From contig NZ_RXFQ01000004.1 in the NCBI RefSeq assembly GCF_003951285.1, forward strand, positions 124,001 through 188,000: a stretch of 64,000 bases of DNA, in the 5' to 3' direction. Both the position numbers and the translations under genes were made by a program. This document shows, piece by piece, positions 41,485 through 48,867 of the stretch. Each line of letters starts with the position of its first letter. Positions within the stretch are counted from its first letter, which is position 1. The notes under the pieces were generated by a model. It had not been told where the DNA came from. It saw only the letters and a program-made list of their open reading frames with translations, and made no database searches. This stretch comes from Variovorax beijingensis. GTDB lineage: Bacteria; Pseudomonadota; Gammaproteobacteria; Burkholderiales; Burkholderiaceae_C.

Positions 41485-42256
41485 TGATCATCCCCAGCAT
41501 CTCGTCCGACGCCTGCATGACCTTCACGTTGGCCTCGTACACGCGCTGGGCCACCATCAGGTTGACCATTTCTTCTGTCAGCTTGACGTTCGAGCCTTCG
41601 AGGAAGCCCTGCGCGAAGCTGCCCATGCCATCTTCCGAGGCCTTGGCGGCAATCGCTTCTCCCGAGCCCGTGCTCGATCGGTAGAGGTTGTCGCCCTGAG
41701 GCAGCAATGCCGTCGGGCTGGTGAAGCGCACGAGATCGAGCTGGCCGACCTCGATGGGCGTGCTCTGCCCGCCCACTTGAACACGCACGCGGCCGTCGCC
41801 GTCGATCTGCATGTTCTGGGCGTTGTCCGGAATGGCAATGTTGGACTTCAAAGGAAACCCGCCGGAGGTTGCCAGCAGCCCGTCACGGTTGACCTTGAAA
41901 GTCCCGCCGCGCGTGAAGGTGCTCGACCCGTCGGGCATGGTCACTTCCAGGAAGCCTTCGCCCTGGATTGCAACATCGAACGCCGACTCCGTCTTCTTCA
42001 GGTCGCCCATGTCGAAGAGCTTCGATACCGACGCAATCCCGACACCCGCACCCAGGCGGCTCTCGGCCCCAAGAATGCCGGCTCCTTCCTGCGTCTGCCC
42101 GAGGCGGCCCGCCTCGCGAACCATCAAGTCCGAAAAACCGACCTTGCTCTTCTTGAACCCCGTGGTGTTGACGTTGGCCAGATTGTTGGCAATGGTGTCG
42201 ACGTTGAGCTGCTGGGCCTGCATCCCGGTCGCGCTGATGTAGAGGGCATCGAACAT
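41468..42256 (-). CDS. flgG: Flagellar distal rod protein FlgG
   Basis: About 262 residues, the same as enteric FlgG (260). N-terminal motif: LYISATGMQAQQLNVDTIAN and NLANVNTTGFKKSKVGF. Middle: VAIQGEGFLEVTMPDGSSTF, TRGGTFKVNRDGLLATSGG. C-terminal: QGFLEGSNVKLTEEMVNLMV, AQRVYEANVKVMQASDEMLG. It builds the distal rod that passes through the P and L rings. ATG 42256 begins MFDALYISATGM; the longer open frame is not needed. A 43-base gap separates it from flgF. Confidence 0.96.
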   Translation of the reverse strand: MFDALYISATGMQAQQLNVDTIANNLANVNTTGFKKSKVGFSDLMVREAGRLGQTQEGAGILGAESRLGAGVGIASVSKLFDMGDLKKTESAFDVAIQGEGFLEVTMPDGSSTFTRGGTFKVNRDGLLATSGGFPLKSNIAIPDNAQNMQIDGDGRVRVQVGGQSTPIEVGQLDLVRFTSPTALLPQGDNLYRSSTGSGEAIAAKASEDGMGSFAQGFLEGSNVKLTEEMVNLMVAQRVYEANVKVMQASDEMLGMINGLRK

Positions 42257-42299
42257 GGTTGTATTCCGTTGAAGATTGAAGATGGCTGGCGGCGGGCTC

Positions 42300-43079
42300 T
42301 TACGAGAGCTCGCCGAGCTTGCGTACCGCCCCACCGATCATTTCGTCGTAGCCCAGCGCAACACGCTGCATCGATTCGAAATGCCGCATCGACTGGATCA
42401 GCTGCGCCATTTCCTGCATGGAGCTCACGTTGGAGTTCTCGACAAAGCCCTGTCGGAGCTGGACATCGGCTTCTGCCACTTGCGCGGGCTGCTGCTCCGT
42501 GCGCATCAGCCCGCCACCCATGCGCTGGAAGTCGTCGGTGTTCTCGAAGCGAACCACCTTGAGTTGCCCGACCGGCGTCGGCTCCGCTCCGCCTCCGGGC
42601 TTGCTTTCGAACACCTGGCCGCTTGCATCGATGACGGGGTTGGGACGAGTCAGCACAATCTCGCCGCCCACTCCCATGACGGGATGGCCCTGCGCCGTGA
42701 CAAGGCGCCCGCGCGCATCGAGCTGCCAGCTGCCCTGCCGCGTATAGGCCAGGCCGGCGTCGGTCGAAACCTCGAAGAACCCCGCTGCGGTCAGTGCCAC
42801 GTCGAGGCTCTGGCCGGTCGACTTGAGGCTGCCCGGCCGCGCATCGGTCTGCACGAGCAAGGTGCCCGCCGCGGGAGACCCCGCCGCTCTTCCAGCCAAG
42901 GTGCTCGCCCGCGCTTCGCGCAGCGCATCGGAAAACGCCCCCGCCCCCACCGGCAGCGAGCTGGCGACGTCGCGCTTGTAGCCCGGGGTGGTGGCATTGG
43001 CCATGTTCATGCTGATGCGCTCCAGGCGTGCCATGTCCTGCTGCATGCTGTTCAGGCTGATGGCGAGTACGTCGCTCAT
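42300..43079 (-). CDS. flgF: Flagellar rod protein FlgF
   Basis: A 259-residue rod subunit. N-terminal motif: ISMNMANATTPGYKRDVASS. Middle: VALTAAGFFEVSTDAGLAYT, RQGSWQLDARGRLVTAQGHP. C-terminal: RQGFVENSNVSSMQEMAQLI, QSMRHFESMQRVALGYDEMI. It sits between the proximal rod (FlgB, FlgC) and FlgG. It is distinguished from FlgG by order (flgF before flgG) and by the divergent N terminus with SLNSMQQDMARLE. It follows flhA by 19 bases. Confidence 0.9.
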   Translation of the reverse strand: MSDVLAISLNSMQQDMARLERISMNMANATTPGYKRDVASSLPVGAGAFSDALREARASTLAGRAAGSPAAGTLLVQTDARPGSLKSTGQSLDVALTAAGFFEVSTDAGLAYTRQGSWQLDARGRLVTAQGHPVMGVGGEIVLTRPNPVIDASGQVFESKPGGGAEPTPVGQLKVVRFENTDDFQRMGGGLMRTEQQPAQVAEADVQLRQGFVENSNVSSMQEMAQLIQSMRHFESMQRVALGYDEMIGGAVRKLGELS

Positions 43080-43098
43080 GGATTTGCTTTCTGGTGTC

Positions 43099-45186
43099 TC
43101 AAAGTTGGACGATGCTGAAGGACTTCAGCTCGATGGTGTGAGGAACCTCTGCCATCGACAGCACCCGCAGGTGCGGCATCACGCGCTCCGACAGCGCCCG
43201 CACGTGGCGGCGCAGTTCGGGCGCGCACAGCAGTACCGGCAGGAGATTGCTCTTCATCATTCTTTCGGCCTGCTGGATCAGCCGCTTCATCAGCTGCTCG
43301 GACATGCGCGGGTCCAGAACGAAGGGCTGCGCCCCGCCCGCCTCGGTGGCCGCGTGAATGCTTTGCAGGAACTGGCTTTCCACCGCCGGATCGAGCGTGA
43401 GCACCTGCAGCGAGGCCGAATCGCCCAGCAAGCCTTGGCAAATGGCATGGCCGAGCCGCTGGCGCACGATCTCCGTCAGCTGATTGGCGTCGCGGGTGGT
43501 GCGGCCGGCGTCGGCAAGGGTTTCCAGAATGGCCTCGATATGGCGGATCGAGACCTTCTCCCGCAGCAGGTTCTGCAGCACCTTCTGTACGTCGCTGGAG
43601 GAAAGCACGGTCGGAATCAGCTCTTCGACCAGGCCGGGCTGGCTCTGCCGCACGCGCGCAAGCAACCGGTCGACCTCTGCGCGCGTCAGCAGCGTGGCCG
43701 ATTCGCGCCGCAGCATTTCTGTGAGATGCGTCATGAACACCGTGGGCGCGTCCACCAGCGTGTACCTTGCCTGGCTCGCGGCACTGCGCTGGCTTTCTTC
43801 GATCCACAGCGCCGGCAGCCCGTAGGTCGGATCGCGCGTGGGCTCGCCGGGCACCGACTTGGTATCGCCCGCCGGATGAATCGCAAGCAGCCGGTCCGCG
43901 CGTGCCTCGCCCTTGCCCACGATCACGCCGTCCAGATGAATCTCGTAGCGGTCGGCGGACAGGCGCGCCGAATCCTTGAAGCGCACGCGCGGCAGCACCA
44001 GGCCGAACTCCTGCGCATGCTGCTTGCGGAACGCGGCAACCCGCTCCATGAACACGCTGCCCGGCTGGTTGACCACCGGCACCCAGTTGCTTCCCAGATG
44101 CACTTCGATGGGCTCGACCTGCATCTGCGCGTAGGGGTCGTCGCTTGCCTGGGCGGTCGAACCGTCCGCGGCGTGCTGCAAACCTTCTGCGCCGTCAGGC
44201 AGGGCCGAAGCGGGATTCGATTCCTTGGCCTTGGCGGCGCGGTAGAGCATGGTTGCGGCCAGCAGAAAGCACATGGCAAGCACGAGCGTCGGCAACACCG
44301 GAATGCCGGGCAGCAAGAGCAGCCCGCCCAGGGCCATGGCAACCAGAAGCAGCGTCTTGGGGAACGAACTCACCTGCCGCAGCGCCTCGCGGCTCAGATT
44401 GACGTCGGAAGACGAGCGCGTCACGATGATGCCGGTACCCACTGCAATCACGAGCGCGGGCACCTGGGTCACGATGCCGTCGCCAATGGTTAGCAATGTG
44501 TAGGTCTGCAGCGCCTGCCCCCACGGCATGCCGTGCTGCATGACGCCAATCACCAGCCCGCCGATGATGTTGATCAGCAGGATGATGATGCCGGCAATGG
44601 CGTCGCCCTTCACGAACTTGCTCGCACCATCCATTGCGCCGTAGAAGCCGGCTTCCTTCTCGATGTTCTTGCGCCTTCGCTGGGCCTCGGCCTGGTCGAT
44701 GAAGCCCATGTTCAGGTCGGCGTCGATGCTCATCTGCTGGCCGGGCATGCTGTCGAGCGTGAAGCGCGCCGCCACCTCGGACACCCGCTGCGCGCCGCTC
44801 GTGACCACCACGTACTGCACCACGATCAGAATCAAGAACACGATCAGGCCGATCACATAGTTGCCACCCACCACGAACGCGCCAATCGCGCCGATCACCC
44901 GGCCCGCGTCTCCATCGGAAAGAATGAGGCGCGTGGCCGCCACGTTCAGCGACAGCCGAAACAGCGTCGCAATCAGGAGCAGCGACGGAAAGGTCGAAAA
45001 CTCCACCGGCCGCGCCATGTAGAAGGTCAGCAGCAGGACCAGGAAGGCGAAGCCGAAGTTGCTAAGGATCAGAAAATCAAGCAGGCCGCTGGGAATGGGC
45101 GCAAAAAGCACCACCAGCACGCCAAGCACCAGCAGCACCAGCGCAATGTCGCTGTGCTTGCCAAGAACGCGTCCAAGCGAGTTCAT
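43099..45186 (-). CDS. flhA: Flagellar export gate protein FlhA
   Basis: About 695 residues, the family's normal length. Eight transmembrane helices fill the first half, with the FHIPEP-type signature region LIATLFRLSLNVAATRLIL, and GQQMSIDADLNMGFIDQAEA followed by RRRKNIEKEAGFYGAMDGAS. The C-terminal cytoplasmic half (PLRVRF-like region, SSDVQKVLQNLLREKVSIRH) forms the nonameric ring that docks chaperone-substrate complexes. It converts proton motive force into export. ATG 45186 overlaps the flhB stop by four bases; the upstream extension of the frame is not FlhA-like. Confidence 0.97.
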   Translation of the reverse strand: MNSLGRVLGKHSDIALVLLVLGVLVVLFAPIPSGLLDFLILSNFGFAFLVLLLTFYMARPVEFSTFPSLLLIATLFRLSLNVAATRLILSDGDAGRVIGAIGAFVVGGNYVIGLIVFLILIVVQYVVVTSGAQRVSEVAARFTLDSMPGQQMSIDADLNMGFIDQAEAQRRRKNIEKEAGFYGAMDGASKFVKGDAIAGIIILLINIIGGLVIGVMQHGMPWGQALQTYTLLTIGDGIVTQVPALVIAVGTGIIVTRSSSDVNLSREALRQVSSFPKTLLLVAMALGGLLLLPGIPVLPTLVLAMCFLLAATMLYRAAKAKESNPASALPDGAEGLQHAADGSTAQASDDPYAQMQVEPIEVHLGSNWVPVVNQPGSVFMERVAAFRKQHAQEFGLVLPRVRFKDSARLSADRYEIHLDGVIVGKGEARADRLLAIHPAGDTKSVPGEPTRDPTYGLPALWIEESQRSAASQARYTLVDAPTVFMTHLTEMLRRESATLLTRAEVDRLLARVRQSQPGLVEELIPTVLSSSDVQKVLQNLLREKVSIRHIEAILETLADAGRTTRDANQLTEIVRQRLGHAICQGLLGDSASLQVLTLDPAVESQFLQSIHAATEAGGAQPFVLDPRMSEQLMKRLIQQAERMMKSNLLPVLLCAPELRRHVRALSERVMPHLRVLSMAEVPHTIELKSFSIVQL

Positions 45187-46280
45187 GCGTTGCCTTCCGC
45201 GGCCGTACCGCGGCCCAGCCGCTGTTCGCGCATGGCAAACACCCACACGATGATGCGTGCCACCTGCGCATAAAGCTCGGGGGGCACCGAATGATCGACC
45301 GGCAGCTCCTTGTAGAGGCGGCGAGCCAGCGGGGGGTTTTGAACCACCGGAATGCGATGGCGCGCAGCAATCTCGCGCATGGCGGCCGCCATGTGCCCCG
45401 CACCCTTTGCCAGCAACTGGGGGGACGCCATGCGGCCATGCTCGTACTTGAGCGCCACGGCAAGATGGGTGGGGTTGGTGATCAGCACGTCGGCATTGCG
45501 CGTCTGGCGCAATGCAAGGCTTCGCTTCAGCGTCTCGCGCCGCAGTTCGCGCAACCGGGCGCGAATGCGGGGGTCGCCTTCGCGGTGCTTGGCCTCGTCC
45601 TTGAGTTCACGCTGGCTCATCCGCATCTTTTTTGCGAACTCGCGCCGGGTGTACATCAGGTCCAGCAGGGCAATGAGCGTAAGCACCAGGGCCATCTTCA
45701 GACCGACGCTCGCAAGATCGTCCAGCAGCGTGCGCAGGTAGCCCACGGGCGACAAGGAGGCCAGCGCATAGAACTGGCTGGCCAGGGCCTCCAGCGCAAG
45801 AAAGGCCACCAGGCCCAGCAAGGCCAGCTTGACGATGGCGCGCGCCGTGTCGAACAGCACGCGCATGGAAAACAGCTTCTTGAGCCCGTTGACCGGATTG
45901 ATCCGATTGAAGTCCATCTTCACGGGCTCGAACGAAAGTATCGGCCCCGTCTGCATCATGTTGCCGACGATCGCCGCCAGCATGATGGCCGCGAAGAAAG
46001 GCGCCGCAAGCGTCAAAGCGGAGCGCAACGCACGCTCGATCAGCGGCCAGAGCCCCACGCCCGAAGGATCCATACGGCCTGCGTGGATCAGGAGCGCCTG
46101 GTCGAAACGGAATTGGCTTGCCACGGCACCAAAGCCGCGCCACGTCAGGTAGACCACTGCCACGCCAAACACCAGCGCAGCCACCACGTCGGTACTTTTG
46201 GCGGCCTGCCCGCGCTCGCGCGCACGCTGCAGCTTGTAGGGCGTGGCCGCTTCATTGCGGTCGAGGTCCTGCTCCGCCAT
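45183..46280 (-). CDS. flhB: Flagellar export switch protein FlhB
   Basis: About 365 residues. The N terminus has the basic export motif (LDRNEAATPYKLQRARERGQ), then four membrane helices, then a cytoplasmic domain with the autocleavage site NPTH at residues 269-272 followed by LAVALKYE. Cleavage between Asn and Pro switches export from rod/hook to filament-type substrates, so the substrate-switch machinery appears intact. Family also includes SctU, but neighbours make this the flagellar form. ATG 46280 shares a base with the fliR stop. Confidence 0.96.
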   Translation of the reverse strand: MAEQDLDRNEAATPYKLQRARERGQAAKSTDVVAALVFGVAVVYLTWRGFGAVASQFRFDQALLIHAGRMDPSGVGLWPLIERALRSALTLAAPFFAAIMLAAIVGNMMQTGPILSFEPVKMDFNRINPVNGLKKLFSMRVLFDTARAIVKLALLGLVAFLALEALASQFYALASLSPVGYLRTLLDDLASVGLKMALVLTLIALLDLMYTRREFAKKMRMSQRELKDEAKHREGDPRIRARLRELRRETLKRSLALRQTRNADVLITNPTHLAVALKYEHGRMASPQLLAKGAGHMAAAMREIAARHRIPVVQNPPLARRLYKELPVDHSVPPELYAQVARIIVWVFAMREQRLGRGTAAEGNA

Positions 46281-47110
46281 CAGCGCCTCTGCTGCGTTGG
46301 TGCCGGGGCGGCAACGAAGATGCCGTCCCATGTCGACGCGATGCCCGCATAGGCGCGCGTCATGACGGCGCCGATGCCGGCAAACCAGAATGAAAGCGCC
46401 ACCAGGCCAACCAGGATCTTCACTGGAATGCCCATGGTGAACATGTTCATCTGTGGCAGGTTGCGGCCCACCACGCCCAAGGCAAACTCCACCAGCAGGA
46501 TGCAGAACACCACCGGTGCCGCCAGCGCAAACCCCAGGCTGAAGAGACCCGCCGCCTGCTTCAGCACCGGGGCAACCGCATGCCCGACAGACCAGGACGC
46601 GCCCACGGGGAAGCGCTCCACGCTGTAGCTGATGCCCCGCAGCAGCGCGTGATGCCCGTTGAGAAGAAAGAACACCAGGACCGCGAGGTAGTTGAAGGCC
46701 GACGTCAGCACCGGAATGGGGCGCTGCGTCACCGGATCGATGACTTGCGCAATGCCGAAACCCAGCTGAACGTCCAGCAACTGCCCCGCAATGGAAAACG
46801 CGCCAAAGGCCAGCAGGATCCCGAGGCCGAGCGTGGCACCCAGCGCAAGCTCAGCAAGCGCGGAGAACAGCAGCTCGCTCCAGCCCATCCATGCGCCAAC
46901 CGGAGCCGAAAGACCGGAAGCCAGCGCTATCGACAACCCCAGCACCAGCAGCATGCGCACCGAAGCCGGCAGCGGCACCGCATAGAAAATGGGCGTCATG
47001 GCAAACGTTGCGGCCACGCGCAAGGCCAAAAGTCCGACAAAGGCCAGCCAAGTGCCGCCGATCTCGGGCGCAAGGACTGCGGCCGCAGATTGCAATTGCA
47101 GGGGGTTCAC
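46280..47110 (-). CDS. fliR: Flagellar export gate protein FliR
   Basis: About 276 residues, mostly membrane helices: WLAFVGLLALRVAATFAMTP, YLAVLVFFLLNGHHALLRGI, AAPVVFCILLVEFALGVVGR, LPQMNMFTMGIPVKILVGLV. The last block (NxFxxGxPxKxxxG) is diagnostic for FliR/SctT. FliR joins the FliP-FliQ gate. A GTG at 47110 (codons VNPLQLQSAAAVL) is the best start: it lies 15 bases after the fliQ stop and matches FliR N termini. The open frame runs further upstream through fliQ but that part is not FliR-like. Confidence 0.93.
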   Translation of the reverse strand: MNPLQLQSAAAVLAPEIGGTWLAFVGLLALRVAATFAMTPIFYAVPLPASVRMLLVLGLSIALASGLSAPVGAWMGWSELLFSALAELALGATLGLGILLAFGAFSIAGQLLDVQLGFGIAQVIDPVTQRPIPVLTSAFNYLAVLVFFLLNGHHALLRGISYSVERFPVGASWSVGHAVAPVLKQAAGLFSLGFALAAPVVFCILLVEFALGVVGRNLPQMNMFTMGIPVKILVGLVALSFWFAGIGAVMTRAYAGIASTWDGIFVAAPAPTQQRR

Positions 47111-47124
47111 AACGAGTTCGCAAA

Positions 47125-47391
47125 TCAGAACATCGAAGGAATGCCGCTCCAGAGCTGCACCGTGAATTGAGTCAGCTTGCGGAGCATCCAGGGGCCGGCA
47201 AGAATCATTACCGCCCCTGCGGTAAAGAGCTTGGGAACGAATGTCAATGACATTTCCTGGATCTGGGTCACCACCTGCAGTACGCTGACTGCCACCCCTA
47301 CCAGCATCGTCAATCCGAGCACGGGAAGGCATAGCAGAAGCCCTGTCCAAAACAGATCGGACATCATCTTCAAGGCCAAATCAGCGTGCAT
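47125..47391 (-). CDS. fliQ: Flagellar export gate protein FliQ
   Basis: An 88-residue protein with two membrane helices and the family motif LVGVAVSVLQVVTQIQEMSL followed by TFVPKLFTAGAVMILAGPWM. FliQ subunits wrap the FliP-FliR core of the export gate. It is the first gene of the whole minus-strand flagellar set, with GGGGAG just before the ATG at 47391 and a 430-base AT-rich gap upstream, so the operon promoter should lie at 47392-47821. Starting a flagellar operon with fliQ while fliP is the second-to-last flagellar gene is unusual. Confidence 0.95.
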   Translation of the reverse strand: MHADLALKMMSDLFWTGLLLCLPVLGLTMLVGVAVSVLQVVTQIQEMSLTFVPKLFTAGAVMILAGPWMLRKLTQFTVQLWSGIPSMF

Positions 47392-47821
47392 GCTCTCCCC
47401 GCAACCGGATAACTCTGTGCCGTCTTGTGGACGGCCTTTTATTCGACGACTCTTTGAAGCAAGTCTAACGTAGCCTTACGATTTAGTTTTAGCCGAACAT
47501 TAATTCCAGTTGGCACATTTCTAAAATTAATTCATTTGTATTAATTTCAAAGCCAATACCTAGGGAGACTGGTAGGATTTTGGTTGTAACGACGCAACTG
47601 GGCTATTGCCTGCGGCCCACCGAGCGGATTGAGTTCTTTCAAGTACAGCGGTCATCGGGTGTGACTTATTGGCACTCGTTCAGCTTTCATCTATCGCGTG
47701 CCACTCCCCAAAGTGGTACCATCGGACCGTTGACCAGGGTAACAATGCGCAATCGCCGGTTACTATCGGTTGTCGACGCTGTCGCTCACCTCCAAGCTTC
47801 ATTCGAACGGGGAAAAAATTC
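47392..47821. promoter_or_regulatory. Divergent intergenic region between flagellar and capsule operons
   Basis: This 430-base gap is distinctly AT-rich (especially 47460-47570) in an otherwise GC-rich window and must hold promoters for fliQ (minus) and the gfc-like operon (plus). I find no clear sigma-28 or sigma-54 site; TTGGCAC near 47510 lacks the matching GC element. A short frame at 47580-47825 has no coding character. A hairpin lies at 47419-47435 and a smaller CCACT/AGTGG stem at 47701-47716. Confidence 0.6.
47419..47440 (+). terminator. Hairpin followed by T-run upstream of fliQ
   Basis: GCCGTC-TTGTG-GACGGC followed by CTTTT on the plus strand has intrinsic-terminator shape, 28 bases from the fliQ start. 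No plus-strand gene ends here, so it may instead act as a stem in the 5' leader of the flagellar mRNA or block antisense transcription into the operon. Confidence 0.4.
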
Positions 47822-48097
47822 ATGAAACATAGTCGCCTGATCGCAGCCATGGCCCTTGCAGCCCTGGCCTCCGCGCCTGCCCTCGCACAAACCCTGCCCA
47901 CGCCTCCGGCCAGCGCTGCCGATGCCGTGCGCGCAGCCGGCGGTGGCGGCCTGACGACCCCGCAAATTGGCGCTGCGGTTGGCGGCGGCGTGCTGCTGGC
48001 GGCTACCCTTGGCGGCGGCGGCGGCAACGGCGGTGGTGGCTTCATCATCCCCGGCGGCCCTGGCGGCACCGGCACTGGTACCACCGGCACCAGGTAA
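47822..48097 (+). CDS. Small glycine-rich exported protein (GfcA/YjbE-like)
   Basis: A 91-residue protein with a clear signal peptide (MKHSRLIAAMALAALASAPALAQ), a short Ala-rich region, a hydrophobic segment (IGAAVGGGVLLAATLGGGGG) and a Gly/Thr-rich end (GGPGGTGTGTTGTR). It is the first gene of an operon with gfcB, gfcC-gfcD, phosphatase and kinase homologues, the place of gfcA or yjbE, whose products are also small and Thr- or Gly-rich. Its molecular role in capsule formation is unknown. The stop overlaps the next start by one base. Assignment is by size, composition and synteny. Confidence 0.7.
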   Translation: MKHSRLIAAMALAALASAPALAQTLPTPPASAADAVRAAGGGGLTTPQIGAAVGGGVLLAATLGGGGGNGGGGFIIPGGPGGTGTGTTGTR

Positions 48098-48867
48098 TGG
48101 TCGGAGCCCTCCGCAAGGGGGGGTTCCCAGCGAGATTCCAACGCATCGCCAGCGCGGTGCAAAAACTAGGATGTTGCGTACTCGCATCATCCTTTTTTTT
48201 GGGCGGATGCTCCTCGGGCTCCTCGGCAATGCTTGCCACGGCCCGGCACCTCTACAACAACAACGCCTCGCCGTCGGACTCCCACACATTCCGTCCGGAA
48301 TTCAGCTATTTGCGTGCCACCTTCGAAGGCCGCACCGTCTTTCTCGTGCTCGGATACGTCGACCCCCATCCCGAAGGTCCCACAGAGGTCTGGTACAGCG
48401 CCTCGGGTGAAACGGTGCGCCTGCGCCACGGGCGCCTGGTGGCCACGGCCGGCCTCACGACCGACTGGCGCGCCGTGCGCTTTGTCAACACGCCTGCCTG
48501 GCCCTCTGCCACGGCCGCCGAAAGCACGACGACAGCAACAACACGATTCCAGCGCGAGCGCGACCTGATGCCGGGCTACCGCTCGGGCATCCGCGACGAC
48601 ATCGAGCAGCGGCCGATCGCGCCGCCCACCGACACCATGCTCGCCGGCCGGCCCGCAAGTTCGCTGCGCTGGGTCGAGGAGCGCAGCAGCACGCGCCCGG
48701 CTTCGGCCTCGCTGCCGCCGGCACGCTTTGGCCTCGCCCAGGTGGGCGACAAGCTCGAGGCGGTCTATTCCGAGCAGTGCCTTTCCCGTGATCTGTGCTT
48801 GAGCTTCGAGCGGTGGAATCCCTCTGTGCCAGCCAACGTTGCCTCGACAAGCGCAGCTGGTTCATGA
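48097..48867 (+). CDS. gfcB: YjbF/GfcB-family polysaccharide lipoprotein
   Basis: A 256-residue lipoprotein: the signal CVLASSFFLGGC ends in a lipobox (LGGC) and is followed by SSGSSAMLATARHLYNNNAS. Typical YjbF blocks are FSYLRATFEGRTVFLVLGYV, EVWYSASGETVRLRHGRLVA, GLTTDWRAVRF, and LSRDLCLSFERWNPS near the end. The family is an outer-membrane lipoprotein required for group 4 capsule or Yjb exopolysaccharide. GTG/ATG choice: the frame begins at 48097, overlapping the previous stop; starts nearer the signal peptide are possible because the first 25 residues are basic and may not be translated. It overlaps the next gene by four bases. Confidence 0.85.
   Translation: MVGALRKGGFPARFQRIASAVQKLGCCVLASSFFLGGCSSGSSAMLATARHLYNNNASPSDSHTFRPEFSYLRATFEGRTVFLVLGYVDPHPEGPTEVWYSASGETVRLRHGRLVATAGLTTDWRAVRFVNTPAWPSATAAESTTTATTRFQRERDLMPGYRSGIRDDIEQRPIAPPTDTMLAGRPASSLRWVEERSSTRPASASLPPARFGLAQVGDKLEAVYSEQCLSRDLCLSFERWNPSVPANVASTSAAGS

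Noticed and set aside
47510..47523. TTGGCACATTT as a sigma-54 promoter for flagellar or capsule genes
   Set aside because: The -24-like TGGCA is present but there is no TTGC/TGC element at the correct 5-base spacing.
47580..47825. A short plus-strand frame (81 codons) upstream of the capsule operon
   Set aside because: No RBS, no domain, and it runs into the start of the GfcA-like gene in another frame inside a low-GC control region.
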